DNA from: Nomia melanderi
Taxonomy: Eukaryota; Arthropoda; Insecta; Hymenoptera; Halictidae
Direction: 5' to 3'
Assembly (NCBI RefSeq): GCF_051020985.1
Contig: NC_135007.1
Coordinates: forward strand, 17,454,501-17,518,500
Length of the DNA stretch: 64,000 nucleotides
In this document: in pieces, positions 13,224 to 26,900 of the stretch
Position numbering within the stretch: the first letter of the stretch is position 1
Layout of the letters: each line of letters opens with the position of its first letter
The notes under the pieces: model-generated
The model's database searches: none
What the model saw: only the letters and a program-made list of their open reading frames with translations
Told to the model about the DNA's origin: nothing
Program-made: the position numbers and the translations under genes

Positions 13224-13430
13224 TTAAATTACCGGCAGGATTGTTAAACGTCGAAACTGCTGGAGAGTCGAACAATCAGTCAAAACCCATGAAATTCCCT
13301 TAGAAGCCCCTAAACCACTGGTAAAGCAACCAAAACCGAATAAAAAAGCATTTAAATTCCACGTATCAGATCCTGAAAAAACCACAGCCACATTCGCGTG
13401 ACATAAACTAATAAACAGGAAAAATTTCAT
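13224..13430 (-). CDS. Weak candidate small secreted peptide ORF, 68 aa
   Basis: ATG at 13430-13428, stop TAA. The start MKFFLFISLCHANVAVVFSG looks like a signal peptide; the rest is small, Gly- and Phe-rich, with two further Cys and no recognised cysteine framework. The DNA is AT-rich and low in CpG. The segment GTGGTTTTTTCAG within it could equally be a splice acceptor. Composition is the only support. Confidence 0.15.
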   Translation of the reverse strand: MKFFLFISLCHANVAVVFSGSDTWNLNAFLFGFGCFTSGLGASKGISWVLTDCSTLQQFRRLTILPVI

Positions 13431-16110
13431 CCGCGCCAGTCGTTAAACCGTCAAACAGCCGTCCATTATTCAAAATTATTCGAATTCCCGTGACCCGAAA
13501 GACCCGTCGGACAAAAGACCGACTTTGATTATCAAATTTTACGGCTGCCCGGCCGTTACAAAGTTTGAACGTACGACAATGTAATCCGGCGAATGATAAA
13601 GAATATAACGCACGGATGCTGTTCGAAACGCGGCGGAGCATTATTCACGGGAGGAACGCGGTCATCGGCGCGGCCGAAGCGCGTAGACGCGACGCGGGCG
13701 CAGGGCTCGCAGCGTTTTATCGTGAAACTTTTCTACAAATCGTTTCGGCTAATTGTCGTATTAATCACGGGACGCCCTGTTGGTCCGCGCGACAACGCGA
13801 CACGTGTACCGCGGGATCGTCATTTATCACCGTTCGTCCCACATTTTGTCTCGCCGCGGATTATGCTACGGCTGTCCCGTAATACATGACTTATACGGCC
13901 ATTCGTCGTGCCCGCGCAGAGGAGCAATAAAAATACCGAGAGCTGTATGCATAAATCCACGGAGGTATATCAGCATTATAAGCCGCGCCGGTATAACCGT
14001 GATCTGACAGTGTAATTTCCCCGATTTCGTTCCCATGGCGCAGGAGTCGTCCTTACGCGATCCAGTTGGCACATTTCTTCTCTCCCACCCCGGCATTTCG
14101 GACGGAAAAAAGGAAATATTCGAACGGTATTCCCGTTGATACATAACTTCCGGGCTACCGAGCTTCGCTGTATGATAAAATGATGTATTTCCGATGGACC
14201 GCGTAAATAACGTTTAAGCTTTTTATGCACAGTAATCCCCGCGATTTAATCTGCGGAATGAAATTTGATACGAGTCGCGTTCGTAATTTCTCTATATTTT
14301 TCTCGCTTTTATCGAGCAGATCGCGTTATTTATCGCCGCTCAGATTACTCGCTGCTATTGAATCTCAGTCGAATTAGCACTATTCCGAGATCACTTTTGC
14401 ATTTAACAACAATAGACAATTTCTTTTCTCGACGCTATTTCAATCACTGCTTCATTATTCGTTCCACTAGGTGCCAACGAATAAGAACTTCAATTCGAAA
14501 CCGAACTTCCTTCGTGTAGAAGGGGAATCTACGAAGTACTCGAGTAAATGGCACACCAGAGATCACTCGCATTCTCCGGAGCGGACAATGTATCGACTAA
14601 CGGACGCGGGCCAATGAGCACCACTGCGGCAGGGCGTTCTAATCGACGGGGAGCGAATTAATTCGCTCGAATCGGTCGTTAGCGGAGGAGGAACAAACGA
14701 TGTTTCGCGATGTCAGCGTCGTGTGCGATTGCGGTTTGGTTTACGACGTGACCGGGACGAGTGGTAACATTTCATAGGGCGAAGGGTTGGCCGCCGCCCG
14801 TCCGTCCGCCCCCGCCGGTCCGCGGCTGCGGCCCCAGGCGGCAAACATTTGAGTTGGCAACGCGGAGCCAGTTCGGGCAGGTCAGGGACTTTTGTTTGTT
14901 CGGAACAATCTGCTCTGGCCGGTTTTATCGCGGCCGCGCGCGACCGTGCAAGGTGTTCTCCCTTCTAGCCGGGATGGGGCATAATTCCTCGCGCGTATTC
15001 CACGAAACAAGTGCAGAACCCTTGGGCGAGTTTCAATATTTGATGGTCGTGGATAAACGAAGCCAGATAACGATCGTGTGTTCTCGAAACAACGTTTGAA
15101 CCTCGCTTGTACTCCGGATACGTAGTAATTAGACCACGGACGTTTGGATGCTTTTTGGAGCACGGTTGCTCGGAGTAGAAGTAATTCACGTGGAATTTCT
15201 GGGTATGATCGCTGGGACTACTAAGCAATCTGTTTAGATTCAGTTGACTTGTTTCAATCATGTTGCAAAGTTGTTTCTTTGGATTCTAATTCAGTTTAAG
15301 TACTGCGTCGATTTCTTTGCTAATTTGAGAAGCATCTGACGCTTCTTCGATAATTATTGGAGAGGATATTGGAGATGATATTGATTCATCTGACAGTTTT
15401 AGCGTTGATATGCAATACTTTATTATTGGTAATTGATTTGCGAATATTTTTGACGCCTTAATTGATCGCCGATACCGGATGGAATCTGACTAAATACAAA
15501 GCTTCACTTGAACCACTTCCGATCCCCTGAACTCAAGTGTTTTTCGAATGTGCGAAATTTAGAATAGAAATTTTTCCTAAGAAACACGTGCAATCCGCGA
15601 CCTCGCACACCACTGTCCCCGGATACAATCACTCTCGAATGTTTCCCGATGGAATGAAAGATAAACTGCCGCTAATTAAAATGAACGGCGACAGGCCAGT
15701 CCCGTGATCAACGTCGTCCATTATCGAACATCCGCGAGCTAATAAACACGCGAGGCCCTCGCGGAAATCTTGATCTTCCCTAAATCTCCGGAATCTTTCT
15801 CTTTCCGCTACACATTCCGAGATTTACCAGCAAACTTTTATGCGCCGGTTGATTTACAACGACGATAACTTTAGGCCGCGATAACTTTCCGGCTCTCTCC
15901 AGCCCTCTTGGAATTCTTCGCGAGCTGCCTTGAGACGAACAACGGCGAACGGCAAGGAAAAAAGCAGAGGTAGAAAGGAGACCAAGGTTCGCGACGGATT
16001 GCGTGTACATTCGCGTGGCTCTGGCCGACCCATAAAACCTGATTCACAATGGCGGACAACGATCAGATCAAGTCGAAGCATAGCCGATCACGAACAGTCT
16101 TGTAAAACGG

Positions 16111-16300
16111 TCGAGCTCACGAACGTTCGAAGCTTAGCCCTAGGAGCTGACTCTTTAAGGCTTAGAATTTATGAAGCTAGACTCGACATTGAAGCTTCGA
16201 ACACTCGAGATTTCAAAGCTTCAAAACTCACCCCTGAAGCTTTCAAAGCTTTTAAAGTTAGATCCAAGCCTCGAGACTCTTAAAGCTCGTGCCTTTACGT
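16111..16300. repeat. Cryptic repeat rich in AAGCTT-like motifs
   Basis: GAAGCTT, CAAAGCTT and TTAAAGCT variants recur at irregular 10-30 bp spacing, most densely at 16175-16290. One frame reads a Leu/Lys/Ser-rich peptide as a consequence. Consistent with slippage-derived, degenerate DNA. Confidence 0.55.
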
Positions 16301-19300
16301 TCCAAGACAGTCGAAGACTTCAGTGTTCACAACAACTCAATGCACAGAACACATTCTCCCAGCGGTAATATACACTACCATTCTGTCAGCGTTTCCGACC
16401 GTCGAATTCGAATGTCTCGATAGAATCTTCGACTGTTCCCGATGTCAGTGTGAATCAAGCCTAAATTCCTTACCGGGCCGTAATTCAGCTCGAACCCGGA
16501 GAAGGGGTTGGTTTACGCAGACGGCCGGCAATTCCGCGCGGGTGCAGCACACCAGCGTCGAAAACGCGCGCGAATGCGAGGTCCGCTCGCTTCGGCCGGT
16601 GAATTATGCAAATCCGAGGGAAACGATTTCGGTGGGCGCGCGCGGATCCGTGACCGAGCCGCGTTACGGACGTTCCTGCGTCTGGCCGGGACAATTATGG
16701 CCCGTTCACGCGTCAACGTTTGCCGCGTCGCGTGCGCGGCCGGTAATCGGTTGCTTCCGGTTAGGTTGGGTCCACGCTGCGCGACAGTCTCCGCGAGCAA
16801 TTTGCGAACCATCGATTCGACGAATCATTTGTTTCTTTTCGCGAAAATATCGACACTCGCTAGTCGGAGATTAAATACAGATGGCGGGGCAATCGATAGA
16901 TAGATTCTTGTCACATATATCTCACGTATTCAGCGAATCCTAAGGTTACAGTGGCCAGGCACAACTCTTCTACCATCGTAAACATTGATTTCTATACTCT
17001 AAGCTAGCACGTGTTCAATTAAGGGACAACGTACAGTTTACCACAACCACAAATATACTCGATCTCGCAGAATGTAGCACAGATAGAGACGGACGGATAC
17101 TTTTGCGAGTAACTGTAGCTCGCGATCCGTTCGCCGGTTGCTCGCGAACAACAGCGCGAACCCAGCATTAACAAGAGAAACCGATTCCACGGAAGCGTGC
17201 GTGTGTTCTACACGTATCTCTCGTATCCGAGTTTTATATTAGCCCCGATGGACCCGTTCCACCCCCGCCCCGCTCCTATCCATCCGCACACACGCCGGAC
17301 AGGTTGAATTTGTACCGACCGATAATCTCGTTAAGCCGGATTCACAGCTCAGCTCTGAAATTCGCGAAATTGCGCGCGATTCGCCGCGCTGCGAAACAAA
17401 TTGGCCGCGCCGTCTGTCGGGCCGCTGTCTAATTTGGAGCATCGACGCATTATCGTTGCCCTAGCGCCGCTCCGTGCCGCGCCGGGACAGAGTATTGCTG
17501 TTTGTTCTGTGCGCGTTGCTCTTGTACCGGACGCGACGGGATATGTGGACGGGGGGAGCGCGCGAGGGCAGATGGATGGGACGCCCTTCTCGTAATCGTC
17601 GATGGTCGATTAAGTGCTGCACGGGCGTTAATTTTACCCTCCTCTCCCATCCGCCGGCATAGTTTATCGTCCCGTCGTCGGCGTCGCCGGGTCGTTCTTT
17701 ATTTCTTGCAGTTTTTCTTTTTTGAAGAAAGTCTTTAATAAAGAACAGGTATTTCAGATGAAGAGGTTTAAAAGTATAAGGTCCACGTTGAGATCTTATG
17801 GCACCGAGACGAGCGTGAAGCTAAATATTTACTCTTAGCGAACAGAATAGTAGACACATTACGGAAAGCTATGCCAGAGCAATAATCAAGCCCATTCCCA
17901 GCAAACATCCGGAATTACGCAGACCTCCCTCTGAACGTCTCTCGAAAAGCGTTGAACCTTTTCGACGGTTTCCTCGGCGGAAGATCGGAATTGCCGGTGC
18001 GGCGTTCGAGATCCATCAGCGCGACGCGGAGTCCTCCGAGCCACGTGCAATCTCGAGCGGTCCCGATTTCTATTTGCAAGCATTACGCGGCGAACGGTAA
18101 CACGCGGAAATCGAAGAATATCCTTGAGATAAAGTCGAGAGGCCACGCTCGATTTGCCGCCACCCCCGAGCGAACGGGCTCTTCCTTCCCTTCGCCACGC
18201 TCCAATTTCCAACTCTCGGCTCCCCTTCTGGCCGAGGTGCCATAACGCCGCGGCGCGGCGAATTGCATCTGCTTAAGGCGCGCCACGGCCCGGCATTCTA
18301 TTTTCCCCGCAATTCAGCCGGGTCTAGGGTGCAGCGGATGGCGGCAGACGCGGGCTGCCGAGGAATTTAAAATCTAATTTCGCATAAGTTTTTAGAAGAT
18401 CACGCCCGTCTCCCCTTCCCACTCTGTCGCGGTCGCTAGACTTCAACATCTTGGTTCGCTTTAGCTGTAATTTCTCGCAGGCTGCCGCAATTCTCTTTCT
18501 TTTTTCTTGTTACCTTCTTTCGTTGGCTCCAAGGAGACTCGAATGCGTTCGCCGATCGACGAGACGCTTGCGTAGACTTCTCTTCGGGTTATTTTCTAGT
18601 TGTATTTGATGCTCGACTACTTTTCGGCGTCTCGAGATTGAGTCGTTCGAAGAAGCAGAGAGCTATTGGTCCGCAATTTCCTGTTTGCTCGTTTTATCCT
18701 TTTGTTTTTTGGGAGACGGAGCGCTCGGCGGGTCGGGTAAAACACTGGACACTAGAAAATTGAATCCGAAGGAAACGAATGATTGCTAGATTTTTTCGAA
18801 TTAACTTCCACGAACTCTTCAGCCCCGGAATACACTCTCCCGCGAAACCCGATGCGGGATTGCTTCCCTATTCACGGAAAAGATTGCGGGCTAACAACGT
18901 CTCCATCCATAAATCCATTTTCCGATGGACATTTCGAACACTATGATCAAGAGCGGAGACCGTGATTGGTCCTCGCGAGGCTCCAGTGACCGAGAGGATA
19001 GAGACACAAAGGGAGAGTCCGCGAAAAGTCTTTCCAGCGGGAGAAGAGATTGGGTCACGTCTCGAACCGAGATCGAAATAACCGATCCTCTGTAATAAAC
19101 GAGAGCACACGTGTATATACACTCGCAGCCGAGGAAAAAGACGTTCATCGATCGTGCTGTTGGATAACCAGTATCTAGTTAGCGTGACTTGGTAACGATA
19201 AGCAGTCCTAATGCAATCAATGATTCGTAGGGCTGCCGACTTTTGGTCTTTCGACAGTTGATCACCGAATCACTTGGAAACTAAGTAGACACATAGTTAC

Positions 19301-21672
19301 GTGGGAGCAGAACTGGATCATTAGACAACCCAATTCTTGACTAACACATTCGCCATCAGCGTCGCATATTCGTAACGATCAATATTTCATATTTTGGATA
19401 TATCCGACGCTTGTCGTAAAATGATTATGAAATTATATTCAGATTCCCATATCCATTGCTGTACACGATGTTCCTCCTACTTAATTGATCCCCGCAGCTT
19501 CCTCTAACGTGCAATCAGCGTACATTAGCTCGCAGCTTTCTCCGCTAAGACTCGCGTTGTCATCGATGACTCCGGGCAAAATAACCAGCCGGCAGTTTTC
19601 AAGGTCGCAAATGTAAATTATACACGGCTATGAATGTCGGGTGATTTCTAAATGACTGGCGGGAAGACCGATGTTGACGTTTATTATAATCTGATTGGGC
19701 TCGCGTGTTCCCGCGTTTCACGTGCCTCCTTTGACCTATGGTAAATTAAATTTCGGAGAATGATGTAGTACGGTAATAACTGTAGCTTCTTTGTTGCCGT
19801 AACAGGTCTATTAACGGAGGCACAAAGTAACAGGAAATGTACGAATTATCGTAAATTATTGGAAAAATAATTTACCGTCGAAACAGAAACTGTCTATTCG
19901 AGTTACAAAGAAATTCTATTCGAATCGAGCAATTTTTCGTCACTGTTACTCCACAAAGATCCAAAGTACAATTAACGCTAACAACTACTCAGCTCTTCGT
20001 TACATCCACTGATGATTATAACGAGTGTAATCCTTCGGGGAAAACATTCGTTAGAAACGTCCAGCCGAAAAATGAGACTACTTACTCGCATAATCAGCCA
20101 CAAACGTGTTCGTAACTTTTATCCAGAATTCTCATATAAATTCCCCAGTGTCCGCTGTACCCGCGGCACGACATAATTGTTCTTTCCCCGTCGCGAATTA
20201 TTCACCTCCCCAGACGTTGCCAGCTTATTAACGTCATGGAGGAGGTTGGCCGCCGTTAAGCAACTCCGAAACAATCGCTTTAACGCGCGTAAACGGCAAA
20301 CTGAATAAAAGCCCGAGCGAAAAAATACACAGCAGCTGCGCGCGTTTTAAGTATTCACACGAGTTGTCCGGCACGGGGAACGAAAAACCCTATGACACGA
20401 CGCGTCCTGAGAAAGGGAAACTCTGGCAGGGGCCACAACTTTTTGATTTTAAAAGCGGTTTATGTATTATTCAGCGAAAACTAAAAACTGCGCTCACGCT
20501 GCTTCGCTCGCCAGGATTAGCGGCGCGCCGGTTTGGACATCGTCCCCACCTCGCGACGAGAGCGGAGGGATAAGGGCTGCGTCGGGACAATTAATTAGCA
20601 CCGACTGTCCCGTGATTTTAGCGTAACTACGCTTTTAAAACTCCCGGGGAGAAGGGAAATCGTTGAAGCTATCCAAGCTCTTTCACCGTATATTACATCG
20701 CAATATTCCATTTCGTTCGAAATGAGGATTTAATGAATCGATCAATGAATACACTACCTTTTGGAATAAAAATCGAACGAGAAGAGTTCTATTTTCGTGT
20801 CGCGATCATTTAATTTACAAGCGAAACGAACTTTTAATTTCCAGTTCGAAGAAGTCTAGTTTAATGTTTGAATCATCCCACTGATTTTATATTTAGAAGC
20901 TATCCGTGTGAGACAATGACGACGCGTGTGGTCAGAATTCACAGTTGCTCTCGTCGAATCAAACCTCGTCGATCCCAGCGAAACAATTATGGCTACGTAA
21001 TCGAACGTCCGTCCAGCCGAGCGGAAGAATGCTGTCCGTGAAACGTTATCGCAGCGTTGCGAGCGTTCCGCCATGATTAATGGACGGCGACGCGGGTTCC
21101 GCGAGGGTTTCCGATGATCGGCCGCCGTGGAACAATGTGTCCCGAGGCCGAAACGAGCGACGCAACGCGACGATTAAATGGCCGACAAGCACGGAGACGA
21201 TTTCCGTGCGGTGAGCGACGCGTCTACGCGCTCCGCCATTTCTAATTCCCGTCGGACCCGCCATTACTGCGCGAGCCACCGGCCGTAACGGCCTCTCGTA
21301 TTTCCGAATCCGTTTCCGCGAGAACGGGTCGCGTCGGAATGGGAGTCACGCGATCGAAACGCGTTCCCGTTAACTCGTAAGGGTTGTAAATATCCAACTC
21401 GGGAAATATGACGCGCGAGAGGAAGTTTTTAGACCACAAATTACGGCAGATCGTGCGGCGTACTGTTCTGTTCAACGCAGTCTTTTAGAAAAGATTTTCA
21501 ATAAGGAAACTTCGAGGTGTTTGAAGCAGTGTAAAATACTTAGAGGATTCAAACGAAGTTGACGAAAGCAATTTCTACTTTCCGTTTGATCCGTCCATTG
21601 CGATTACTTACACTTCACGTTGTCCGAACGAAGTTCAAACGACATAAAGGCGGATGAGAATCATTATTAAAC
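16301..21672. other. No gene recognised
   Basis: CpG-rich at 16480-18300 and 20200-21400, AT-rich at 19180-20000. Frames here are short, and those at 16320-16900 overlap on both strands with Arg-rich products. Confidence 0.6.
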
Positions 21673-21855
21673 ATGCTCGCGTACGCTGTTATCGTTGTAC
21701 AAGTCAAAAAGGAGGTTCTCGAGAGATTGAACGTTACACGCAAGTTTGCGGAGGTCAATTACGAGTGGCCTGTCGTCAAATTACCATCTAATTTCCTCGT
21801 GCGATCTCTCGATGACAGGATAAGGAGAAACCACGTTCGCCGGGATCACAATTAA
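21673..21855 (+). CDS. Candidate small ORF, 60 aa, coding-like composition
   Basis: The ATG at 21673 has an A at -3, and the ORF ends with TAA at 21853-21855. The peptide starts with a short hydrophobic stretch (MLAYAVIVVQV), then a charged segment rich in Lys, Glu and Val, with VNYEWPVVKLP in the middle and a basic end. Codons are mostly purine-first and just over half end in G or C. The hydrophobic start is short for a signal peptide. There is no recognised domain; no splice sites or polyA signal were assigned. Many similar-length ORFs in this window are chance, so the call rests on composition only. Confidence 0.25.
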   Translation: MLAYAVIVVQVKKEVLERLNVTRKFAEVNYEWPVVKLPSNFLVRSLDDRIRRNHVRRDHN

Positions 21856-23815
21856 GGCGACCGCAACGCGGACATCGGAAGTCTCTCGATTCTCCCGTTA
21901 CGTTCTCTCGCAGAACCCGCTCTTACCTTTAATGCGCTCGACAAGGAATGCATCCGCGGGGAAAGCTCGGCGTCTCGAGCGGCCGATCGGATAGTAGGAA
22001 AGTTCATCGCGGTGTTTATACGCGGTACGCCGTCTGCGAATGCATCCGAGAGAGAATGCGCGTCGCGGTGAGATTTACTACGGTGGATTAAGGGGGGACG
22101 GACAGGTTTTCTCGATCGGATCGACGACGCGGGACACCCAATTTGGTGCGTCTGGGAATAGAGAAGCCGGCGAACGTGTCGCGGAACCAAGCAGGAAGGC
22201 CCGCCGCTTATTATCATTGCAAATGCGAGGAGATATCGTTCCTTGTTTCGCGAGGATATATCGAGGCGAGGCGAGGCGATCTCGAACACCGATGTGTGTC
22301 GCGGGGAATATCGATTTGCCGGATCAGCCGTGTCCCCCATTTTTCTTTCTGCCGAGGAGAAACGTCGATCGGAATGATCTATGATGAATAGGGAATTACG
22401 CAATGAGGAATGGGATATGTGTTCTCGCAACGGCACCGTCGAATGTGAAATTGGGTTTGGAAAGGACCGATAAGATCAGGTAAAGCGCGGAAATTGCGGA
22501 AAATGGGACACGACCGGGGATTTGAACGGTGGCCAATTTTACGGGAAGACGCTGCTCGGTGAATCAATGGGACTGCGCGTCTACTTTTCGTTATTTCGCG
22601 GTAATGTGTTGCGTTGTGGAGTTTCCGAGTGTGCTTATTCGGAAGGATGTCGGAATAAATCTCTCGCTCGACGCATTCTCGACTCTAACTCTACGCTTCT
22701 CGATCCTCTATGCAATTCGAATAAACAGATCGCCGGGCAGCTGCATGAATACATTAATTACCGTCGATGAAAGTCCCCGACGAAATTACCAACGCGTATT
22801 CTCCCTCTCCGGCGACTGCAATTCACATTCATACGCGAGCATACCAGCAAACGCGGCCTCCGCGTTGCGAGACAATGATCTCGCAAGGCCGGCGTTCCAC
22901 GCGAAACCGTGTTACGACGAGAGGGTTATCGCGACAAAAGACGAGCAAGAATTTCGACGTGTTTCCAGTAGGGGTTGCGCCGTCTAAGCATCCCGGCCTA
23001 AGCACCCTCGGGAACGCTTTGAAGTAGCTGCCATGTAAATGCGCCTCTGCAGCGCGCCGCGGCGGACAGCCAGCCGGCGGAAGTGTTTTATTTCCTCCGC
23101 CTTTGTGCGTTCCCAGCGACTATGCGCGAAAATTGAAAAATGTCATTTCGCCGCTGACTCCACCCCCGTTCGCCCCTTTTCTCGCGGAAAGAAGACGAGC
23201 GCGGCCGGGTGGGCAGGCACGCGGCGATGTAATAGAACGCTGATAAAATGAAGGGGAGCCGGCATCATAAATTGATCCTCTCGTACGCGCGGCCGTAAAG
23301 CCAACACCGCGAATTGATATTGCGAAAACCGGCTGACGGCCGCCGCGCACCGCGGGAACACGAAGAACAGCGAAAATATTAATGAGAACCGTGGCGCCGG
23401 GTAAAACCGGACGAGCGAGTTGCGCCGTTGGAAAATGTTTGTGAAACGCCCGCCAGTTGCTGATTATACGCGACGAGGGTAACTCCGACCGCGATCTTTA
23501 CTTTTTGCGAAGAGAACGATACTCGTTTGAACCAATCGATTGGAAAATGATACATATTTTCCGTTTAACGAGGAATTCTATCGAGTTAACCAAGTTTCAG
23601 AGGAATTCTTGACGCACCTGCGGCGAGTACGATGGTTTTTCTACCGTTGAAGAATTAGTAAAGTAACTAATAAATTATTTGTACCGTCATATGAATTTTT
23701 TTACAGATTGCCTGACTCCACTTTCTAAATACGTTCAATCTTCCGAAACACCCGGGTGTTTCTTCATACAATTTCATGAAGCTTCTCCACAAAAACCACT
23801 GCCGTAGCAGTCGGC
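21856..23815. other. No firm gene; one possible minus exon
   Basis: A 151-bp minus segment at 21927-22077 is open, with an acceptor-like CACCGTAG before it and a strong donor (TTAAAG|GTAAGA) after it; the peptide is unrecognised. A GAGGC triplet repeat is at 22263-22277. Otherwise GC-rich unique DNA. Confidence 0.45.
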
Positions 23816-23942
23816 GTCTCACTCGTGGCATTTACGTTCGGCTTGAAATCGCGAGGCCGTGTCTCACTCGCGACATTCGTGTTCGGTCTCGAAATTGTGA
23901 TCACGAGTGAAATTTGTCAAAGCGTGCAGTGCAAGGGGTTAA
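23816..23942. mobile_element. Probable end of a second TTAA-type element with subterminal repeats
   Basis: The segment ends GTGCAGTGCAAGGGGTTAA at 23942. Just inside are two diverged direct repeats 45 bp apart, starting GTCTCACTCG at 23816 and 23861. A CCCC-starting terminus next to TTAA with subterminal repeats is the layout of piggyBac-like ends. The opposite end was not found. Confidence 0.4.
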
Positions 23943-26900
23943 CCGGCTCGGCCTGCACTCGCTTCTGGCGTACGCGAGCCGCGCGCGGCCGGGAAATAAA
24001 TGACGGCGCACTCGGATACAATGGTTTGCACCTGGAAAACTAATCCTCCGGCTTACCGGCGGCGGTATAATTGTGTTTGCTTTCCATTTAAGTTGTTTGC
24101 ACTTCTGTTTACCTCGCAGCGCAGCCCTCGCCCCCCTCTCACTCCCACTGCCGCTGCTTCGGCGAGGCAAGACGCGTCCGCGAGCTCAACTTTCCGTCGC
24201 TTAGTTTGCTAGCTGCTTCTCCATTCTTCATTCCCCCTCGGCCGCCTCACCGCCTCTTGTTTTTCGCCGTTTCTCGGCGAGGAATATATACATCGCGGTC
24301 GGTGTTAATTACGCGATTGAATTTCATATACCTTCTTATCGAGCCTCAAACTGGCTCGCGCCTCGAAAAACCCGCTTCGTAATTAGTATCGTAAATGTTT
24401 GCCGCGACTCGGCGGCTCGCTAAGACGATAATTAGAAATCTTATCGGCGGTGAACCGATTATTGTAATTACGGCACGCGACCCTTCGAGATGGAACCGCT
24501 TTTAGAAGGGAATTTTCCCTTGCGGCTTAAGATCGAAGCGATCTGTTTTAAGTTTCTTCTGTCACCGAGGAACTGTACGCGTTGCACGCAACTTCGCGGC
24601 GAACACGCGGCACACCCCTCTCGTTACAAGGTAATAATTAGGTAGACGCAATTAATACCGGTACTCTGGGCATTTTATTCGTCGCTCGGATTCCGCGGCA
24701 AGCTATTAATTAAATCCGCGGCTGCGGTTTCAGGGAATAATTGGATCAGTCGATTCACTGGTAACTCGAGCAGTCAGCGCGTCGATCTCTGCTCTGCCTT
24801 ATTTTCGAGCGCAAAGGATTCGAGGACGTTCCGCATCGATGCAGGGAGGTTTTTGCCTCGAAAGAGGAAGAAAAGTACAACGGATTTACACGAAGCGCGA
24901 TGCAGCAGCAGCGTGAAATCTCTTTTGCCAGCCGGTTCTCCGTTTGCCGGCGCGCTCCCTTTTTACGCGAGCTCTTTGCCACGGCGAACCAGTGGGCCAA
25001 CTATTTGCCAGCGGCCTCCTAATTACCCGCAGTTCCCGCCGCCAACAAAGAGGAACTCTGTGCCCTAATGACGCGGACTTCTCTCCCGCGTCGGATCCAG
25101 TTTTTGGGCGTTTCGGTCGCGCCCCGATTACGAATATTTCGCGACGCCGCGCTTCCGATTCTTCCCGCGAGTCGAGGGACACGAGTCGGTTTGTGCAATC
25201 TTCGGGAAAATAGCGTGGTGGCCATACTTGTAATTGACCTTTCAACCGTGCGTTTTTCTAGAAGCAACTCGAGGCGAGTGATATTGAAATTAGAATGATT
25301 CGGTAACAAATGAAACTCGAGAGATACTTAACTACGAAAAACGCAACAATTGCACGGTGATCCGCATTCGAAGGCAAGCAAGTCAATCAATCTCGCGAAG
25401 AGTCCATCGGACGAATTACGACGAGGTGTTAATTGTCAACCAGAAGTGGATCAGCGAATTCCATCGGAAGCCCGGAGTGCTCGTGCTGGAAATTCGCTAG
25501 CTCGATCCACGATGATTTTATTAATTGCGTGGGACCGCCGGCATTAATCGAGGAATCCGGCGGATTATGAGCGACCGTTAATAACACGTAATGGTAGCCG
25601 ACCGGCTGTTTGTTCCCGATGCGCCGCGTCTACGATATCGTTAATCGAGAAATGGATGTTTCAATTAATTTCGGGACACGCCGCGGAATTTGTCCGGCTC
25701 TTTTCCAACGGAATTATCCGAATTATAATTCCGGAGTGCTCCGTTCGATAATCCTCCCGATTAATTTCGGAAAGCGAGAATTGTTTCGTGCAGGGAAATC
25801 CCGGCCACGCTGCCTTCGAAACGCGTTTAAACGAAAACTAACAGAATCAGAACGTTAGATTCAATTTCTGAAGAAAGAGCAATTATTCTCTTACAGAATG
25901 ATCGGCAAGAATGAAAATTACGAACGAAGGAACGTCAACTGACACCGGAAACACGACTGGAAGCTCCATCTCTCGAAAAAAGAAGAACGCAATTTTAGAT
26001 TTTCGCTGGTCGCGCACGCCCCGCGCGACGAGTTTCATTAAAACTGAATTCCGCGAGCCCGGAGACAAGCTCAAAGTTGAAAGTTCCCGGTGTAACGTTA
26101 AATGCTCGCAGCTGGCCACCGGCGACACATTTTTATCGAATTTGCATAGCTAACTTCCGTTCGGACCGAAAACACCGCGGAACTCGTTTCGTGCGCGCAA
26201 AAATGCGAAAGAAGTTGGCCGCGTAACTCGTCGCACGATCCGCGGCCGGCGATACGAGGGCTCGGTAAATTTCGTTAACGAAAAGTCGATGCTCGCATCG
26301 ACGGCTGGCAGGGGAAAGGGTTCGGGCAACAACGGCACCGGTTCGTCGGGGCGAAATTAACTTTTCCGGCTGGCTTTAGCGCGTGCAACGAGCGAAGGAG
26401 CCGCGACAAAAGAGCGTAATTTCGCGTCAGCAGGCGGAACGATAAAAAAGGAACCGGGTCGAAGAAGCGAACCGTTGTCCGCTTTTTTTTACCGGTCAAT
26501 AAAGTTTACTAGGCCGCGGCCACTGCGGTTTCATTAATCCGTTACTCGTAAACGGCGAATTGCCGGGGCGCCGCTGATTTTTCCCCGAAAACTCGTCGGA
26601 CCGAAGTGTACAGTTCTCTTTTTTCTTGAATTTATTTGCGATGCATAAGTTATCGGCGGTTACCTGAACATCTATAGATTTTATAGGAACTTGCAGTTAA
26701 TCTGAACGTTTTAATTCGATTGGTACTTTACAGTTTATACTGTAGTATAGTTGGTGATCGGGGAATGTCGAACAATGTGACAACTAAAATCCGCGTTGCA
26801 ACGACAGCATTCGTTACGCATAGTTCTCGACATAATCCGTTGATGGTTCGACGTTAAGTTTTACTCGCGAATTTCGGCCGGGACAACGATCCACGACGCT

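Larger units (their letters stand above)
6470..16110. other. No gene recognised with confidence
   Basis: Alternating CpG-rich and AT-rich unique DNA. Weak items: an open frame at 10203-10429 ending at a good donor (CGCAG|GTGAGC) and a low-CpG minus frame at 9793-10134; neither has a recognised domain. A run of eight G is at 10708-10715. Confidence 0.55.

Noticed and set aside
16757..16768. TTAGG-containing string as a telomere remnant or mariner end
   Set aside because: Only a single unit, with no array or inverted partner.
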